This document shows, piece after piece, positions 22,046 through 34,049 of a stretch of 64,000 nucleotides of DNA. Each line of letters opens with the position of its first letter. Position 1 is the first letter of the stretch. Both the position numbers and the translations under genes were made by a program. This DNA comes from Ornithodoros turicata (Eukaryota > Arthropoda > Arachnida > Ixodida > Argasidae): positions 27,574,213 through 27,638,212 of the forward strand of contig NC_088202.1 in NCBI RefSeq assembly GCF_037126465.1, read 5' to 3'. The notes beneath the pieces were generated by a model, which was not told the DNA's origin, searched no databases, and saw only the letters and a list, made by a program, of their open reading frames with translations.

Positions 22046-23060
22046 TTTCAGGGTAAGAGGGTATCCCAATAACCCAGCCATTTCCTGTGTTGAAGGCACA
22101 CGCTTCAAGCAGCTCTTTCTTAATAAGCCCAGCGTTGTTCCCCCATTTAGCATGCGGGTTTTTCAGGCATGTGAGGATTACAATTTCTCACATAATCATT
22201 TCACCATAGTACAGGCTAGCCCACAGGTCCCGCCGTGGCAATCTCCCCCATGTTTTAATAGCTCTCTGACTATGTTCAAGAAACAGGACACACCACCTGT
22301 GGTGCTCCAGCAGGAGTTTGAGTCCCTTAAAGAAAGTCCTGGGCAACACAGAGCTTTTTACACTGACGGTTCCAAAACACCCACCTCAGTATTATGTGCA
22401 ATGGTAACCGCTGGACTCACACAATCATATCGTCTACCTCAAATGCTCTCAGTTTTTAATGAGGAATTATACGGAATAATCCTCGCATTGAACTACATCT
22501 TAGAAAGTCACACCAAGTCATCAGTCATTTACACATATTCTCTGAGCTCTATTCAAGCAATAGGGAACATAGTGATGTCCAAAAACCTCCTTGTGCAGAA
22601 GGCACAGTTCCTTGCTGGTAAGGTAATTAAAAAGTGTCTGTCTTTAACATTCTGCTGAGTACCCAGTCATGTGGGTATACCCGGGAATGAACTCGCCGAT
22701 ACAGCTACAGCTTCTCTTTCATCTGAAGTGAATCCTTTTGATGTACCCTCCCAAGACCTCCAACCTACACTTATGAGGACAATAAATAGCAAATGGCAGC
22801 AGCACTGGGATATACTACACAGCAACAAGCTTCACCTGGTTAAGCCCACGATAGGGAAATCAACAAATGTTTTTGACAATCGCCTGCATGAAGTTATTTC
22901 CGCAAGGCTTAGGATCGGGCACACCCATTTGACACACGGTCACCTCCTCCGTAGAGAGGATACCCAGCTTTGCACACGGTGCGGCGTGCACAGCTCCGTC
23001 CTCCATGTCCTCATCACATGTCCATCGTACGAAGCTCACCGGCACCGTCTTTTTTCATGA
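22046..23060 (+). pseudogene. LINE A ORF2, RNase H and C-terminal Cys/His motif
   Basis: RNase H removes the RNA strand during LINE cDNA synthesis. The fragment resumes at FRVRGYPNNPAISCVEG. RNase H motifs are AFYTDGSKTPTS (Asp), FNEELYGIILALNY (Glu) and VIYTYSLSSIQAI, where the expected YTDS is YTYS, so the third catalytic Asp is lost. A TGA follows SLTFC, just before the last block VPSHVGIPGNELADTA. Then ARLRIGHTHLTHGHLL and a terminal Cys/His motif CTRCGVHSSVLHVLITC run to a TGA at about 23058. Two lesions, so non-functional. Confidence 0.8.
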
Positions 23061-23356
23061 GTTTTACAAGTACTATTTACCTCTCCATCCATCCCTTTTA
23101 CTGGGGGACGGAGCTTTTGCATCATTTGAACGTGTTTTTAACTTCGTTCAAACTATTGGTTTTTTAAATGCCTTGTAGCTTTATAGCTTTCTTTTATGCG
23201 GTAGTTTTAACTGAACCCTTACATCCTTTTTTAATCAATCACTGAATCATTTTCTCTTACATCGTTAATGGTTTTAATCACTGTATTGGCGCATTATGGT
23301 CGAAGTTATCGCTGCGCCAATAAAACACCAATCATCATCATCATCATCATCATCAC
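23061..23356 (+). other. LINE A 3' untranslated region and CAT tail
   Basis: The segment ends GGCGCATTATGGTCG then GCGCCAATAAAACACC and an (ATC)n tract at about 23331-23355. The same GGCGCA-TATxG and GCGCCA-TAAA pair ends LINE C at 63490-63527. The two words are partial inverted repeats of each other and could form a 3' hairpin recognised by the reverse transcriptase. Confidence 0.7.
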
Positions 23357-23703
23357 CTTTCCTCGAGGTACATCGGCAACGCCATTTTTCTTTTCTCTAT
23401 GAACGCTGTGTACCTCTCCATCCAGCATTGCTGCAGGGTGATGAGACTCTCGTTCCTTTTGAGAATGTCTAAGTTTTTTAGAGATATAGGGATCATTAAT
23501 GAGTTGTAGTGTCTCAGTTCTCTTCTTGTGCAGTTATTTACACACCCTTTGCATATTTGAATACATTTTTTATCCTTTTAAAACAATCGGTATATTTTTA
23601 AATTAAATTTATTTTACACATCAAAGTTTTGGCGCATTATGGTCTTTGTTGTCGTTGCGCCACTAAACTCCCAGTTATCATCATCATCAACATCACCTCT
23701 TCA
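23357..23703 (+). mobile_element. Second LINE 3'-end copy in tandem
   Basis: This is a severely 5'-truncated copy. It starts in the last ORF2 codons (the word cggcaacgccat corresponds to the terminal region after the Cys/His motif) and ends TTTTGGCGCATTATGGTC, TTGCGCCACTAAAC and an ATCATC tail near 23680. It lies directly behind the LINE A tail in the same orientation. Confidence 0.65.
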
Positions 23704-23945
23704 TCCAGCTCTTCTGCCGGGTGATGAGGCTATTGTTCCTTTTACTGGAGTATATAATTTTTTAAAGAACATTGGATATCTTAATGAACTGTGAATTTAC
23801 AATGAGCTCTTTTCTTACCCTTTCATGTTTTTTAAGCCACCACTCACCGAAGTTGTTTCAATATGAGCATTTCAAGTTTTAACTAGGTTGATCACATTAC
23901 CTTGTTGTTTGCCGCATTATAGCCCTAGTAGCTTTTGTGCCAAAA
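23704..23945 (+). mobile_element. Third LINE 3'-end copy in tandem
   Basis: It begins with sequence matching the ORF2 terminus (ttctgccgggtgatgaggct, compare ttgctgcagggtgatgagac in the second copy) and ends GCCGCATTATAGCCC then TTGTGCCAAAAAAACTC. Again it has the same orientation and no gap from the previous copy. Confidence 0.6.
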
Positions 23946-23949
23946 AAAC

Positions 23950-24150
23950 TCAAATAAACAAATTATTAGAAAAATAGCACTTTCTGTTTCCGAGCAGCTC
24001 TGCTATGGAACCACCCACTGGCCGTATGGCTATATGTTTGGGGTCAACTGCTCCAATCACTTCAGGAGAGGCAGCAATCGCGTATAACCTCAGTCTTGTT
24101 TTTTGCTTTCCTTTCGCTGTTGCTGGATACTTTACGTGGTAGGACGACAT
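23950..24150 (-). pseudogene. PIF/Harbinger-type transposase fragment
   Basis: The minus-strand frame includes ASPEVIGAVDPKHIAIRP, GGSIAELLGNRKCYFSNN, resembling the first catalytic Asp region of HARBI1/DDE_4 transposases (consensus GxxGAIDGTHI followed by xNRKxxxSxN). Here the Gly-Thr after the Asp is Pro-Lys. The match is cut off at its 3' side where the tandem LINE tails begin, suggesting that the LINEs inserted into an older Harbinger element. Confidence 0.55.
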
Positions 24151-24794
24151 TGAGGCAAGACCAATGTGAGCCCTTTTGAAGCAGATTGTTTATGTGTTGT
24201 TAGGCAGCATAGCGTCGTGACGATGTTGTGCGTTTAATGGCAGAATGATACAGAATGCGCATAGGTCGCGTTGCACCTCCACCAATTATGTTAGCGCGAA
24301 GGAAGCAGATACGTGTTCACGGGTCAGTGACTAGTTTATTCTGCGGCAAGGGGCATGCGCGCGGGGCGCGTTGCTCATCATCTTCCGTAGCTCCTCATCA
24401 TCTTCACAACAGTGTACACGTCACCTTCGCGACTAGAATGATTTGAAATGATCCACTGGCAAAACCAACAAAAAAAAGAACAAGAAAAGAAAACGGAGAC
24501 ACGTCAGACGGGGGTACAAGCATGAGCAAAATGTGTCTGCACTAATTTCCTGGGGTGTCAGGCATGACGACAATTAATGCACAAGAAATGTTTCTGGACA
24601 CAGTGGGGAAGCTGCATTGCAACTTTACTCTATCTAAGTCAGGCCTCATTGTAAACCCACATTGTGACGACATTGTAGAGTGGGGGTGTTGGGGAAAATG
24701 GGTACTGGAGCTACAATGTCTGTACAAGTATCGTTATAACTGCATTACTGACGTAAATGTCAGCAACTTCTGCCTCAATGCTGTGCATCAACTG
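24151..24794. other. Unassigned, possibly the rest of the Harbinger element
   Basis: No recognisable coding region is present. An open frame at 24555-24830 on the plus strand has no family motif and runs into the minisatellite. The sequence could include decayed flanks of the adjacent Harbinger fragment. Confidence 0.35.
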
Positions 24795-25065
24795 CAGCGT
24801 CTTCAGGTGACTTCAGGCGCCTCCATGTGACTTCAGATGAATCGAGACGTCGTCAGGTGGTTCCAGCTGACTCAAGACGTCCTCAAGTGACTTCAGGTGA
24901 CTCCAGACGTCTTCAGGTGGCTCCAGATGTCTTCAGGTGACTTCAAATGACACCAGACGTGCTTAGATGACTTCAGACGTCTTCGCCTAACTTCAGCTGA
25001 TCCAGACGTCTCGAAAGTGCCTTCAGCTCAAAAGTGACTTCAGCTCAGTTCAGTTCACTTCAGCC
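24795..25065 (-). repeat. 10-bp minisatellite, reverse orientation, left flank of LINE B
   Basis: Decamers of the form GTGACTTCAG, GACGTCTTCA and GTGGCTCCAG run with strict 10-bp spacing for about 27 units. They are the reverse complement of the decamer (CTGAAGTCAC) that fills the large array at 28721-60885. The phase slips only near the right edge, where LINE B begins. Confidence 0.85.
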
Positions 25066-25311
25066 CCGCAGGGGGCATCAGCGTGCACTGTTGTTTGGTG
25101 AGTGGCGCCACCACGGACCCCAGCCCGCAGTCCCCAGGTGTTATCCGTACCATGCCCAGGGGATTTAAGGTGAATGGTAGAAGCCTTGAACGGTGGCAGT
25201 CGGGGTCTTTGTCAAGCCCCGGCTGATGGGTTGTCAAACTCCGGGACCTTGCCGTATGTATGAGTATGAAATACGGGTGACTTCTAGGAATACTCATTTG
25301 ATTAAACCTGA

Positions 25312-26520
25312 ATGGGTAGATTTTCTTTTTCAACTGAGATCGTGGCCGCGAAGCGACCACGGACTGAAGTCTTAAGGACTGTAACAAAACAGTTCAACTC
25401 TAAGTACATCGTACTGACTTCCTCAGACACAGACAAAGATAAAAGCGTACTACTAGGGAAAATGTCACCCTTTTTCATTGAGAAAGCGGTGGCATCACTG
25501 TCTAAGAACGTTACTGAAATCAAACGTATACGATCTGGTGACCTGCTTCTAAAATGCACAAATGAAAAAGACTGCGAACACATTCTAAACGCACATGAGA
25601 TAATGGGAAAGAAGATTTCAGCTTCCCTCCACAAAACATTGAACACTTGCAGGGGGGTCATCTCAGTTTGAGAGCTGATGGACGTACCTGTAGAAGAAAT
25701 CCTTGAAAACTTGAAAGATCAGGACGTGATAGATGTGCGCAAAATTAAGATCCGTAAGAATGGTGAGTACTTATATCATCACAAGGAACATCGTACTAAC
25801 CATGACAAACCTACATTACCTGATAAGTTAAAAGTAGGATATGTCTCGGCGGATGTGCGGCCGTACATCCCGAATCCTTTGCACTGCTTCCGTTGCAATC
25901 GATACGGTAATGCGGCTGATGCATGCCGAGGTTATCCCTGTTGTGCAAGATTTGGTCAGGCAGGCCACAACACAAAGGAATGCAAGGGTGCTGACCGCTG
26001 CGTCAATTGCTCCGGTGAACACCCCTCATATTCAAGATCCTGTTCAAAGTGGAAGTATGAAAAGGTGATTCTACATGTCAAGGTCACACAAAACATCAGT
26101 TATCCGGAAGCAAGAAAAACGGTATCGCCATACTTCTTCGAGAAATCTTTCGCAGCGACAGTCAAAGGAAAGCCACAAATGGCCACCAAACACACACAGA
26201 CTGAAGCACACACAAGCACATTACTGGACAAACAGGAAAACAGGGGAGTGGAAGATCCACCCCCAACTCCACTTACTTCTGTGGCGTCACCGTGATCGAC
26301 ACCACTTTTGTCATCGCCACCCATGGAAATGACTTCTATGGAGTGCGATGACGATGCAAGCTCGCAAAGCTCATTCACGAGCGCGAGCTCCCAGTCTAAA
26401 AGACAACCAAAACGCAGTCTATCGGGGAGTGCCTCAGTCCCCGACATATCGCCAAAGGAACTAGCGGCTGCTGGGAAAAAAACTCCTAGACAACCTATAA
26501 TGGCCCCAAAAAAGAAATAA
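25312..26520 (+). pseudogene. LINE B ORF1 (Gag-like), one frame with two TGA stops
   Basis: This is a nucleic-acid-binding ORF1 of I-type LINEs. A single frame of about 403 codons starts MGRFSFSTEIVAAKRPRTEV and ends KKTPRQPIMAPKKK. It is interrupted only by TGA at 25669 (after CRGVISV) and at 26293 (after TSVASP). Both could be CGA to TGA changes, typical of CpG decay. The zinc knuckles are CFRCNRYGNAADAC (His replaced by Asn), CARFGQAGHNTKEC (second Cys replaced by Phe) and CVNCSGEHPSYSRSC (intact). The order and spacing match LINE A ORF1. Confidence 0.8.
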
Positions 26521-28720
26521 TGCAAGCTTATTTGAACAGCACACTCTTCACCATAATGCGGACACGTGTCACACATATCTCTTTTTCTCTCTGCTTTGTG
26601 GCGATTCTGCAGTGGAATTGTCGAGGGCTTCTCACGAATCTTGACGACATCAATGATCTTGCAGATAGGTATGATGTGTTCTGTTCCGCAATACAGCAGA
26701 CCTATCTGAATCCGCAGCAGGCACATACACTCAGGCGATGGAACTTGTTTAGAAAAGATCGTGCTGACGGAACACGTACATCAGGAGGTGTCGCTATTCT
26801 TACATCGAAAACCCTACCTTCAAAACAATTCCCACTGAAAACAACACTCGAAGCAGTTGCCATCCAAATATGTCCTCATGGGGTCCTAACTGTTTGTTCC
26901 TTATACCTACCACCATCGGCTGTGGTAGATCGAAACACTCTAGAAAGTTTAATAGATGAACTCCCACCACGTTTTCTTTCACTTGGAGATTTCAACGCCC
27001 ATAACTTCCTGTAGGGCAGCAGGAAAACTGACGGGCGTGGCAAAATGATAGAAAGGATACTACTTTCAAGACAATTGTGCCTTCTCAATAGAGGAGCTGC
27101 GACATATGTCAGTAGTGCCTCACAGTCTTTCTCAGCCATTGATCTTTCCTTTTGTTGCCCATCCTTGTTCCAAAGCGTCAGGTGGGCAGTTGTAAGCAAC
27201 CCTCATGGCAGTGATCATTTTCCAATAGTCTTAAGGTTAAGCCAACCACCCAATAACGCGTCCGCCCAGGTGGAAATCGTCAGAGGCGAACTGGAACCTC
27301 TTTCAAGAAAAAGCACATATCTTGACTTCGAGCTTTCACGAACTGGGAGTTGACGAAGCAAATGCCCTTATCACAAACACTATAATTAGCTCTGCCACCG
27401 AGTCTATCCTACAAACTTCCGGTCGCCTCCTGAAGCGGCCAAAACCCTGGTGGACAGAGGAATGTCAAACTACCAGAAAAGAACAAAATCGAGCATGGGG
27501 CATATTCAGAAGTTACCCGACTTCATCAAACCTGATTCCATTTAAAAAAGCCAGAGCAAAAGCATAGTGAGTTCATTCGAAAGCTAAGCGCGAGTCTTGG
27601 GAAAGCTTTATATCATCCTTAAATTTTAGTACACCATCCAAGTTTGTGTGCGACAGATTGAAGAAAATCAATGGTGATTATGCCAACTTTTTCATTCCCC
27701 TATTACAGGTCAACGGTGCTGTCTGTGAGAGCCTCGATGAACAGGCCAACGCACTTGGTGAACATTTTCAAAGTGTACCAAGCTCCTTGGATAATAGTAG
27801 TTTTTGAAAATCAAGGAAGCTGCTGAGAAACAGAGCATAAATAATAACACTGGTGACAGCTGTGTTCGTTTAATGAACCTTTCACCATGGTAGAATTGTC
27901 GTGAGCATTATTATCATGTAAACAAACAGCACCAGGTCCAGATCGCATTACGTGTGCTATGTTGCAGCACTTATCTGAAGCATCAAAGGAAGGTTTACTT
28001 GACTTCTTCAACTTGGTATGGAAGGAGGGTCGTTTTCCTTCACACTGGAAAGCAGCAATAATAATCCCATTTTTGAAAACGGGGAAGGATCCTTCCTGTC
28101 CCACTAGCTACTAGCCAATAGCTCTCACAAGTTGTCTAGGGAAGGCTTTTGAGAGGATGGTAAACAAACGCCTAGTATATTACCTTGAGGAAAATCAGTG
28201 CCTCAGCCAGTACCAGTGTGGTTTCCGAGCTGCGTGCTCAACCGTCGATCATCTCGTTCGGTTAGAGACAACTATAAGGGAAGCCTTCGGGCAGGAAGCA
28301 ACATTGTTTGCCTGTCTTTCCCGATTTATAAAAGGCTTACGACACTGCATGGCGATATGGAATCCTGAATGACCCCTATTCTTTTGGAATACGCAGTCGT
28401 CTTCTACGCAGCATTGAGGGTTTCCTCCGAGTTTTCCGAGGTTTCAGAGTTCAGACGGGCAATGCTGTATCACGTCCTTTCAACCAGGAAAACGGTGTTT
28501 CTCAGCGACCCCTTTTAAGTGTTACACTTTTAATTGTAATGATGAACTCTGTAGCAAATGCCATACCGCCATCAGTCACATATTCACTATATGTAGATGA
28601 CATTCAGATGTCTTATTCCTAATCTAACCTGGCTATATGCGAGTGTCAACTACAGTTAATAATCAACAGTTTAGTGAGATAGTCCCACGAGACTGGTTGC
28701 AGATTATCTCCTGAGAAGAC
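26520..28720 (+). pseudogene. LINE B ORF2: endonuclease and partial reverse transcriptase
   Basis: The endonuclease begins VAILQWNCRGLLTNLDD (catalytic Asn present) and reads AIQQTYLNPQQ where a Glu is expected, so that catalytic residue is Gln. FLSLGDFNAHN and GSDHFPIVL are kept. A TAG at 27012 and a frameshift near 27330 break the frame. The linker SGRLLKRPKPWWTEECQTTR follows, then an in-frame TGA at 27902, MVNKRLVYYLEENQCLSQYQ, and the YVDD box near 28590 followed by TAA (SYS to stop). The element ends in the middle of the domain at the satellite junction. Confidence 0.8.
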
Positions 28721-31344
28721 TGTGCTGAAGAAGATAGGAAGTCCTCGTGATGTCATCAGACCATGTTCGGATCACTATTTTCCAACACAAAAACAAAAGC
28801 AGAAGGAACTCTTGGTAGTGAATATCGAGATATAACAATGTTAGTACTGTACAATTACACGAAGGTGTGTAACAAGTCGCATGAAGAAACCCGAAGATGT
28901 CTGGGGTCACCTGAAGTCACTTGAAAACATCTCGAGTCACCTAAAGTCACTCGAAGTCAAATGAAGACATCTAGAGCCACATGAAGTCATCTGAAGTCAC
29001 CTAAAGTCACTTGAAGACATCTCGAGTCACGCGAAGTAACTCAAAGTCATCTGAAGACGTCTAAAGCCACATCAAGCTATCTGGAGCCATCTGAAGTCAC
29101 TTGAAGTCACCTCAAGACGTCTGAAGTCGCTTGAAGCCACTTGGAGACGTTTAGAGCCACACAAAGACATCTGGAGTCACCTCAAGACATCTGTAGTCAC
29201 CTGAAGTCATTTGAAGTCACTTGAAGACATCTGGATTCATTTGAAGTTACTTGAAGTCACTTGAAGACGTCTGCAGCCACGTCAAGACATCGGGAGTCAT
29301 CTGAGGTCACTTGAAGACATCAGGGGACACCTCAAGTCACCTGCAGGCATCTGGAGTCACCAAAAGCCACCTGAAGACGCCTCGAGTCCCCTGATCTCAC
29401 ACGAAGACACATCTAGAGTCTCTCGAGGTCACCTGATGAGGTCTGCTGTAACCAGACATCACATGAAGTCGTCTGTAGTCACAAAGACGTCAGCAGTCAT
29501 ATCGAGGAAGCTCATCGGCATAGAAGGCTGAGTCTGCACGAACAATTCATCCTGGAACCACACTGGCCACAACTAGAAAAAATAACATTGGGAAATTTGT
29601 TGACAGGAAAATGAGTTATATGTTCCAAGTTCTTCGAGCAGTACTTCTCAACGTAGGTTATTCGAGGGGATCCGTGATCATGGCACCGGAGTTCAAGGAA
29701 TCCACTGCTACGGCATAGGGGCAACTGTTACTTAATAATTCAGGCATAATGATGCACGTAGAAAGTTCAAGAGCTCAGATACTGCAGGTAAGACTACTGT
29801 TGCTCTCTAAACTGTGGGTTGCGACTCCCAAGTTACTTATCGCAGATTCGGAGTGGGTTTGTGATATGGCTAGCATATTTGAAAAGGGGGAACAGCACAT
29901 GATGTCATCAGACTATGTTCGACCCACTATTTTCTGCACACAACAAAAAAACAGAAGGTACTCCTGGTAATGAACTCTGCGATTTAACGAACAAGGTTAG
30001 TACCGTACAATTACATGAAGGTCTGTAACTAGTCACCTGAAGAAAGCGGAAGACCTCTGGGGTCATCTGAAGTCTCCTGTAGTCACTGGAAGACATCTGG
30101 AGTCACCTGAAGTTACTCAAAGTCACCTCACGACGTCTAGAGCCACATGAAGTCGTCTAAAGTTACCTGAAGTCACTTGAAGACGTCTGGATCACTTGAA
30201 GTCACTTGGAGACGTCTAGAGCCACATGAAATCATCTGAAGTCAGCGAGGCATCACCAGTCAAGCCAAGGAACCTGACCTGCACAGAAGGCTGAGTCAGC
30301 ACGAACAATCCATCCTGGAACCACGGTGCCCACACCTAGAAACAAATAACATTGGGAAATTTGTTGACAGGAAAATGAATTATATCTTCTAAGTGCTTAG
30401 GTGCTTAGAACAGTGCTTCTCAGCGTAGGTTATTCAGAGGGATCCGCAATCATGGCACCTGAGTTCAAGGAACACACTGCTACATCATAGAGGAAACTGT
30501 TACTTCAATAATTAAAGGATCACGATTCACGTACAAAGTTGTAGAGCTCAGATACTGTAGGAAAGACAAATGTAGCTCGCTAAACTGCGAGTTACCACTT
30601 GCAATTTACTTGTGGCAGATTCGGAGTGCGTTCGTGATATGGCTAGCAAATTTCGAAAGGGGAATAGCACATGATGTCATCATACATTGTTCGAGCCACC
30701 ATTTTCTGCATACAACAACAAACAGAAGGAACTCCTGGTAATGAACTTTGTGATCTAACAAGGAAGGTTAGTATCGTACGATTACACGAAGGTCCGTAAC
30801 AAGTCACCGGAAAATGTCTGGGGTCACCTGAAGTCGCCTGGGGCATTTGAAGCCATCTGGAGTCACCTGAAGTCACTCGAAGACATCTAGAGCCACGTCA
30901 AGACACCTCAAGTAACGTGAAGTCGCTTGAAGTCACATGAAGGCGTCTGAAGCCACTTGGAGACGTCTAGAGCCACATGAAGACATCTGGAGTCACCTGA
31001 AGTTATTTGATGTCTGCTATAGCATACAAGCAATTGTTACTTAAATAATTCAAGGAAAATGATGCACGTACAAAGTTCGGGAGCTCAGATACTGAACGCA
31101 AGACCACTGTAGCCCCCTAAACTGTGAGTTGCGGCTCCCATGTTACTTGTGGCGGATTCGGAGTCGGTTTGTGATATGGGTTGGAAATTTGAAAAATGGG
31201 AACTGCTTGTGATGTCATCAGACCATGTTCGGATCACTATTTTCCAAAACAAAAACAAAACCAGAAGCAACTCTTGGTAGTGAACATCGAGATATAACAA
31301 TGTTAGTACTGTACAATTACACGAAGGTGTGTAACAAGTCACAT
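28721..31344 (+). repeat. Satellite block I (left edge of the array)
   Basis: The block contains a partial monomer (to about 28900), a long run of 10-bp repeats (28900-29500), two diverged type-C unique segments (about 29510-30020 and 30280-30800) with decamers between, and a partial standard unique segment (31011-31344). The type-C segments share gaggaaactgttacttcaa-like and attcggagtgcgttcgtgat words found again only at the right edge (60390-60720). The CACTA-like element begins at the last base. Confidence 0.8.
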
Positions 31345-31356
31345 CCCAGTAAACCA
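31343..31356 (+). repeat. Left AT duplication and terminal inverted repeat of the CACTA-like element
   Basis: Target AT (31343-31344) is followed by CCCAGTAAACCA (31345-31356). The next 220 bp hold repeated short words (catatccaaaa, gatatcctg, ggacgtc) of the kind bound by a second transposon protein in plant CACTA elements. Confidence 0.85.
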
Positions 31357-34049
31357 GATATCTCCATATGACATCCTACATTGGTCTCACATGTCACAGA
31401 TATCGTGGCCGTCATATGGACGTCACATTCATATCCAAAAAGTCACATTCGAATTTGTCTCATTTTATATGTCCTGGAGATATCCTGTATATATCCAAAA
31501 GGTAACATTAATATTGATCTCATGTTATACGTCACGTGGACGTCCCATGGATGTTAAATTTCGGACAAGCTTAGAGAAATATAGTTTTCAGTCAACTGAC
31601 AATTTTTCAAATTGTGAATTGCAAACTAAAATATTTCAAATATATTCCTAAAAAATGCTGTACATTATGAGCCTGCAGTGCAATGCAATAATTATTTTTT
31701 CTCCTATCTAAAATTTGAGCTATAATATCTGCACTTCGTTCTTTTTAATATGTGGATAAAATAAGTAGAAAAATTATTTTGTGCGAGACTCCATCTTTTT
31801 TATATATGCAGGAAATTATTTGTATTGCTGCAAAGTTTTAACATGAGCAACAACTTCAATGTTCTAGCAGTGTGCTAAGTTCAGTGCTCATTACTTTTGG
31901 CTTTTGCTCATTACTTACTGTTTGGTACCAGTCATGTCATGATGTAAAACCACAAATTATATTTGTTCCGCATCGTGGAACCTGAAAGGAGTTGTACACC
32001 GACAGCACACGCTGGATAGACAAATGCATGAGCATATGTCATGAATGTATAAAAAGCTGCAATTGGTAAAAGGGTAAGAGACGGTCATCTTTAAGTAAAC
32101 CCTCCTTGTCATAAGTCAGTGAGACATGAAAAAATCTTGTTATAGGTGGAGATTCAATCAAACAGACATCCTTAGATTTGAGTGAAGTACTCAAATGAAC
32201 TTCATAATTTCATACACAGCAATGGAGGTGTTCAACCCCTCCCCCCTGAAACAGTACCTTTGGTAGTGCATTCAGAGGGAAATGAGATATTCCTCCCTTC
32301 TCATGTAAAGTTCTTGTTGAACCATTCACCAAAATATTTTTCTGGCTACACTATACTACAATAATATTTTTCTGATACACAGCAATGTTCTTTTTTTGTG
32401 TACGAATAAGCAAACAAAAGAATAATGCTGAAAAGCATAATTATTCCTGTGTGTACTCGCTCGATACCACAGAAAATATTATGGGGGAAAAATGTGTTAA
32501 GTGCCGTCCTAATTCGAGCTTTGTGGTCAATGAACATTGCGAAACATCTGCTAAATAGTATGAATGGCCAAGGACTCCCAAAGGTAACGCTTTTTAGAAG
32601 GCGCTGCTGCCTGTCAATGACATGCTTTATGTGAAGTTTTTTTTGGACGCCGAGATCTAAGAGACTGAAAGATAAGATGCATAGTGAGAATTTTGATGAT
32701 GCGCTCTAATAAAGCTGCAATAAAATGGTTGCTTTCCTAGTTTGTACGTATATACATGAATGCATTAAGTAAATCACCACTGAGAGATTAATGTTGAAGA
32801 CCCCCATAACCAACCGGCGGAGAGCAACGGAACAGCATGATCCTGATTATGATGTGAACTGCATGCAACTGACAAAAATAGTCCAAAGCACAATGGAAAT
32901 TATTTAATTAATCCTAAATACACTTCTAAATGAGAGCTCACAGAATGAGCAGCTCGTAGGCTTATCTCAGAGCAACAAAAAGTCATCGTCTTATCACATG
33001 CAACTATAGTTAAAGCCCTCATGTATCGTCCTAAAAGCAGCCCGTCGTACGAATCTCTTCCAGGAGGGTTGAACTACATTGACGAAATGCGCGCAAGCTG
33101 TTACCTTCCGATTTTTCTCATAAATTAGATTCAGTCGCATCTCTCTCAAGTGAGTGTGCAGTCAAATGCAGCCGCGATAACACCCAGAGACTAGAACTGC
33201 CAGGTTGCAAGACGGAACACAATGAAACATAACTGAGAGACGAGTAGGATTTCAGCTACGCGCTTTTTTTTCTCTCTCTCTTTTGTCTGCTCCCAACGGC
33301 AGTGAACACAGTAAATGCAGAAATACTGCAGCAACACGGATGAGGATCGCACACTGCCTGGTTTTTCAAAGTATCTCCTGTGTGCTTGCCAGATGCCATC
33401 AGAAGATCGATTTATAAAGCTTGAACTTCCATAAACTGAAGACTGAAAGGGATACACATATACAAATATACCAATATACAAACATCGGCCATACTGCTTG
33501 TGACGATGACACTATGATTCGCTTGCTAATCAAGGTGATCTTAAGCTACGTCATTTTTGCAAACCTTCCCATCATTTGAAGTTCTAAAAGCGCCTGAATT
33601 AAGTTTTATATTAGTCTCCTTTAAGCTCGTGCTCAGGTAATGACGTACGTACATGCGTACGTGAATACCGGTGAACATACACTCTATTCTTCAGTGGTGG
33701 TGTCGTGGCGGTCGCTGATGACCGTGGTCAAGTGTCAAGTCAAGCCAAGCCTACTGTACTTTCACTTTTTTGGCGCCGATTCTTGCGAGTGGTTTCCGTC
33801 GTGTGGAGCGACGTTGTTCCTTCCCATGCCTTGAAGAACGTCCTTTACGCCACAACACAAAATGAAGCCGACAACCAGCACCGTAAATATACTTTTCCTT
33901 TGCTAAAGGAGCTGTCTGTGTTTGAGTTACGTGGCTTCCGTAGCATTATTTCTTTGCCCCAGCGTGTGAAACAAAAGTAGGCCTAACGTAATTACAGCTT
34001 CAACGGCTTGAACTGAACACGCGAAGGCTTTGCGATTTCGATGTGAGCT
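31357..34049. other. CACTA-like element, 5' non-coding region
   Basis: About 2.7 kb of A/T-rich sequence lies between the left end and the transposase start, with no coding motif on either strand. It presumably holds the transposase promoter. I see no clear TATA/initiator pair close to 34050, and an upstream non-coding exon cannot be excluded. Confidence 0.5.

Larger units (their letters stand above)
10665..23356 (+). mobile_element. LINE A: degenerate I-clade LINE split by nested insertions
   Basis: Ordered pieces are a 5' untranslated region (10665-11150), ORF1 with three CCHC knuckles (11233-12347), endonuclease (15501-16600), reverse transcriptase (16957-18142), RNase H and C-terminal Cys/His motif (22046-23060), and a 3' untranslated region ending in a CAT repeat. 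Insertions at 12348-15499, 16611-16956 and 18143-22045 separate them. The RNase H domain after the reverse transcriptase points to the I superfamily rather than CR1 or Jockey. All coding parts carry stops or frameshifts, so this copy is dead. That the 5' piece and the rest come from one insertion is inferred from order and orientation, because the first 110 or so endonuclease residues are missing at the 12348-15499 insertion. Confidence 0.75.
25070..28720 (+). mobile_element. LINE B: I-clade LINE, 3' side replaced by satellite
   Basis: A 5' region (25070-25311), ORF1 (25312-26520) and ORF2 endonuclease to mid reverse transcriptase (26520-28720) are in order. The copy stops abruptly at CCTGAGAAGAC in the reverse transcriptase, immediately followed by satellite, with no 3' end or tail. 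From about 27800 to the break it is nearly identical to the start of LINE C. Confidence 0.8.

Noticed and set aside
10665..23356. Treating the ORF1 and ORF2 pieces of LINE A as two independent insertions
   Set aside because: They share orientation and order and abut one insertion block. Independent insertions remain possible, because the start of ORF2 is missing, but are less economical.
33705..33980. Possible extra gene upstream of the transposase inside the CACTA-like element
   Set aside because: The 91-codon frame has no motif and a competing open frame overlaps it. It is more likely the 5' untranslated region.
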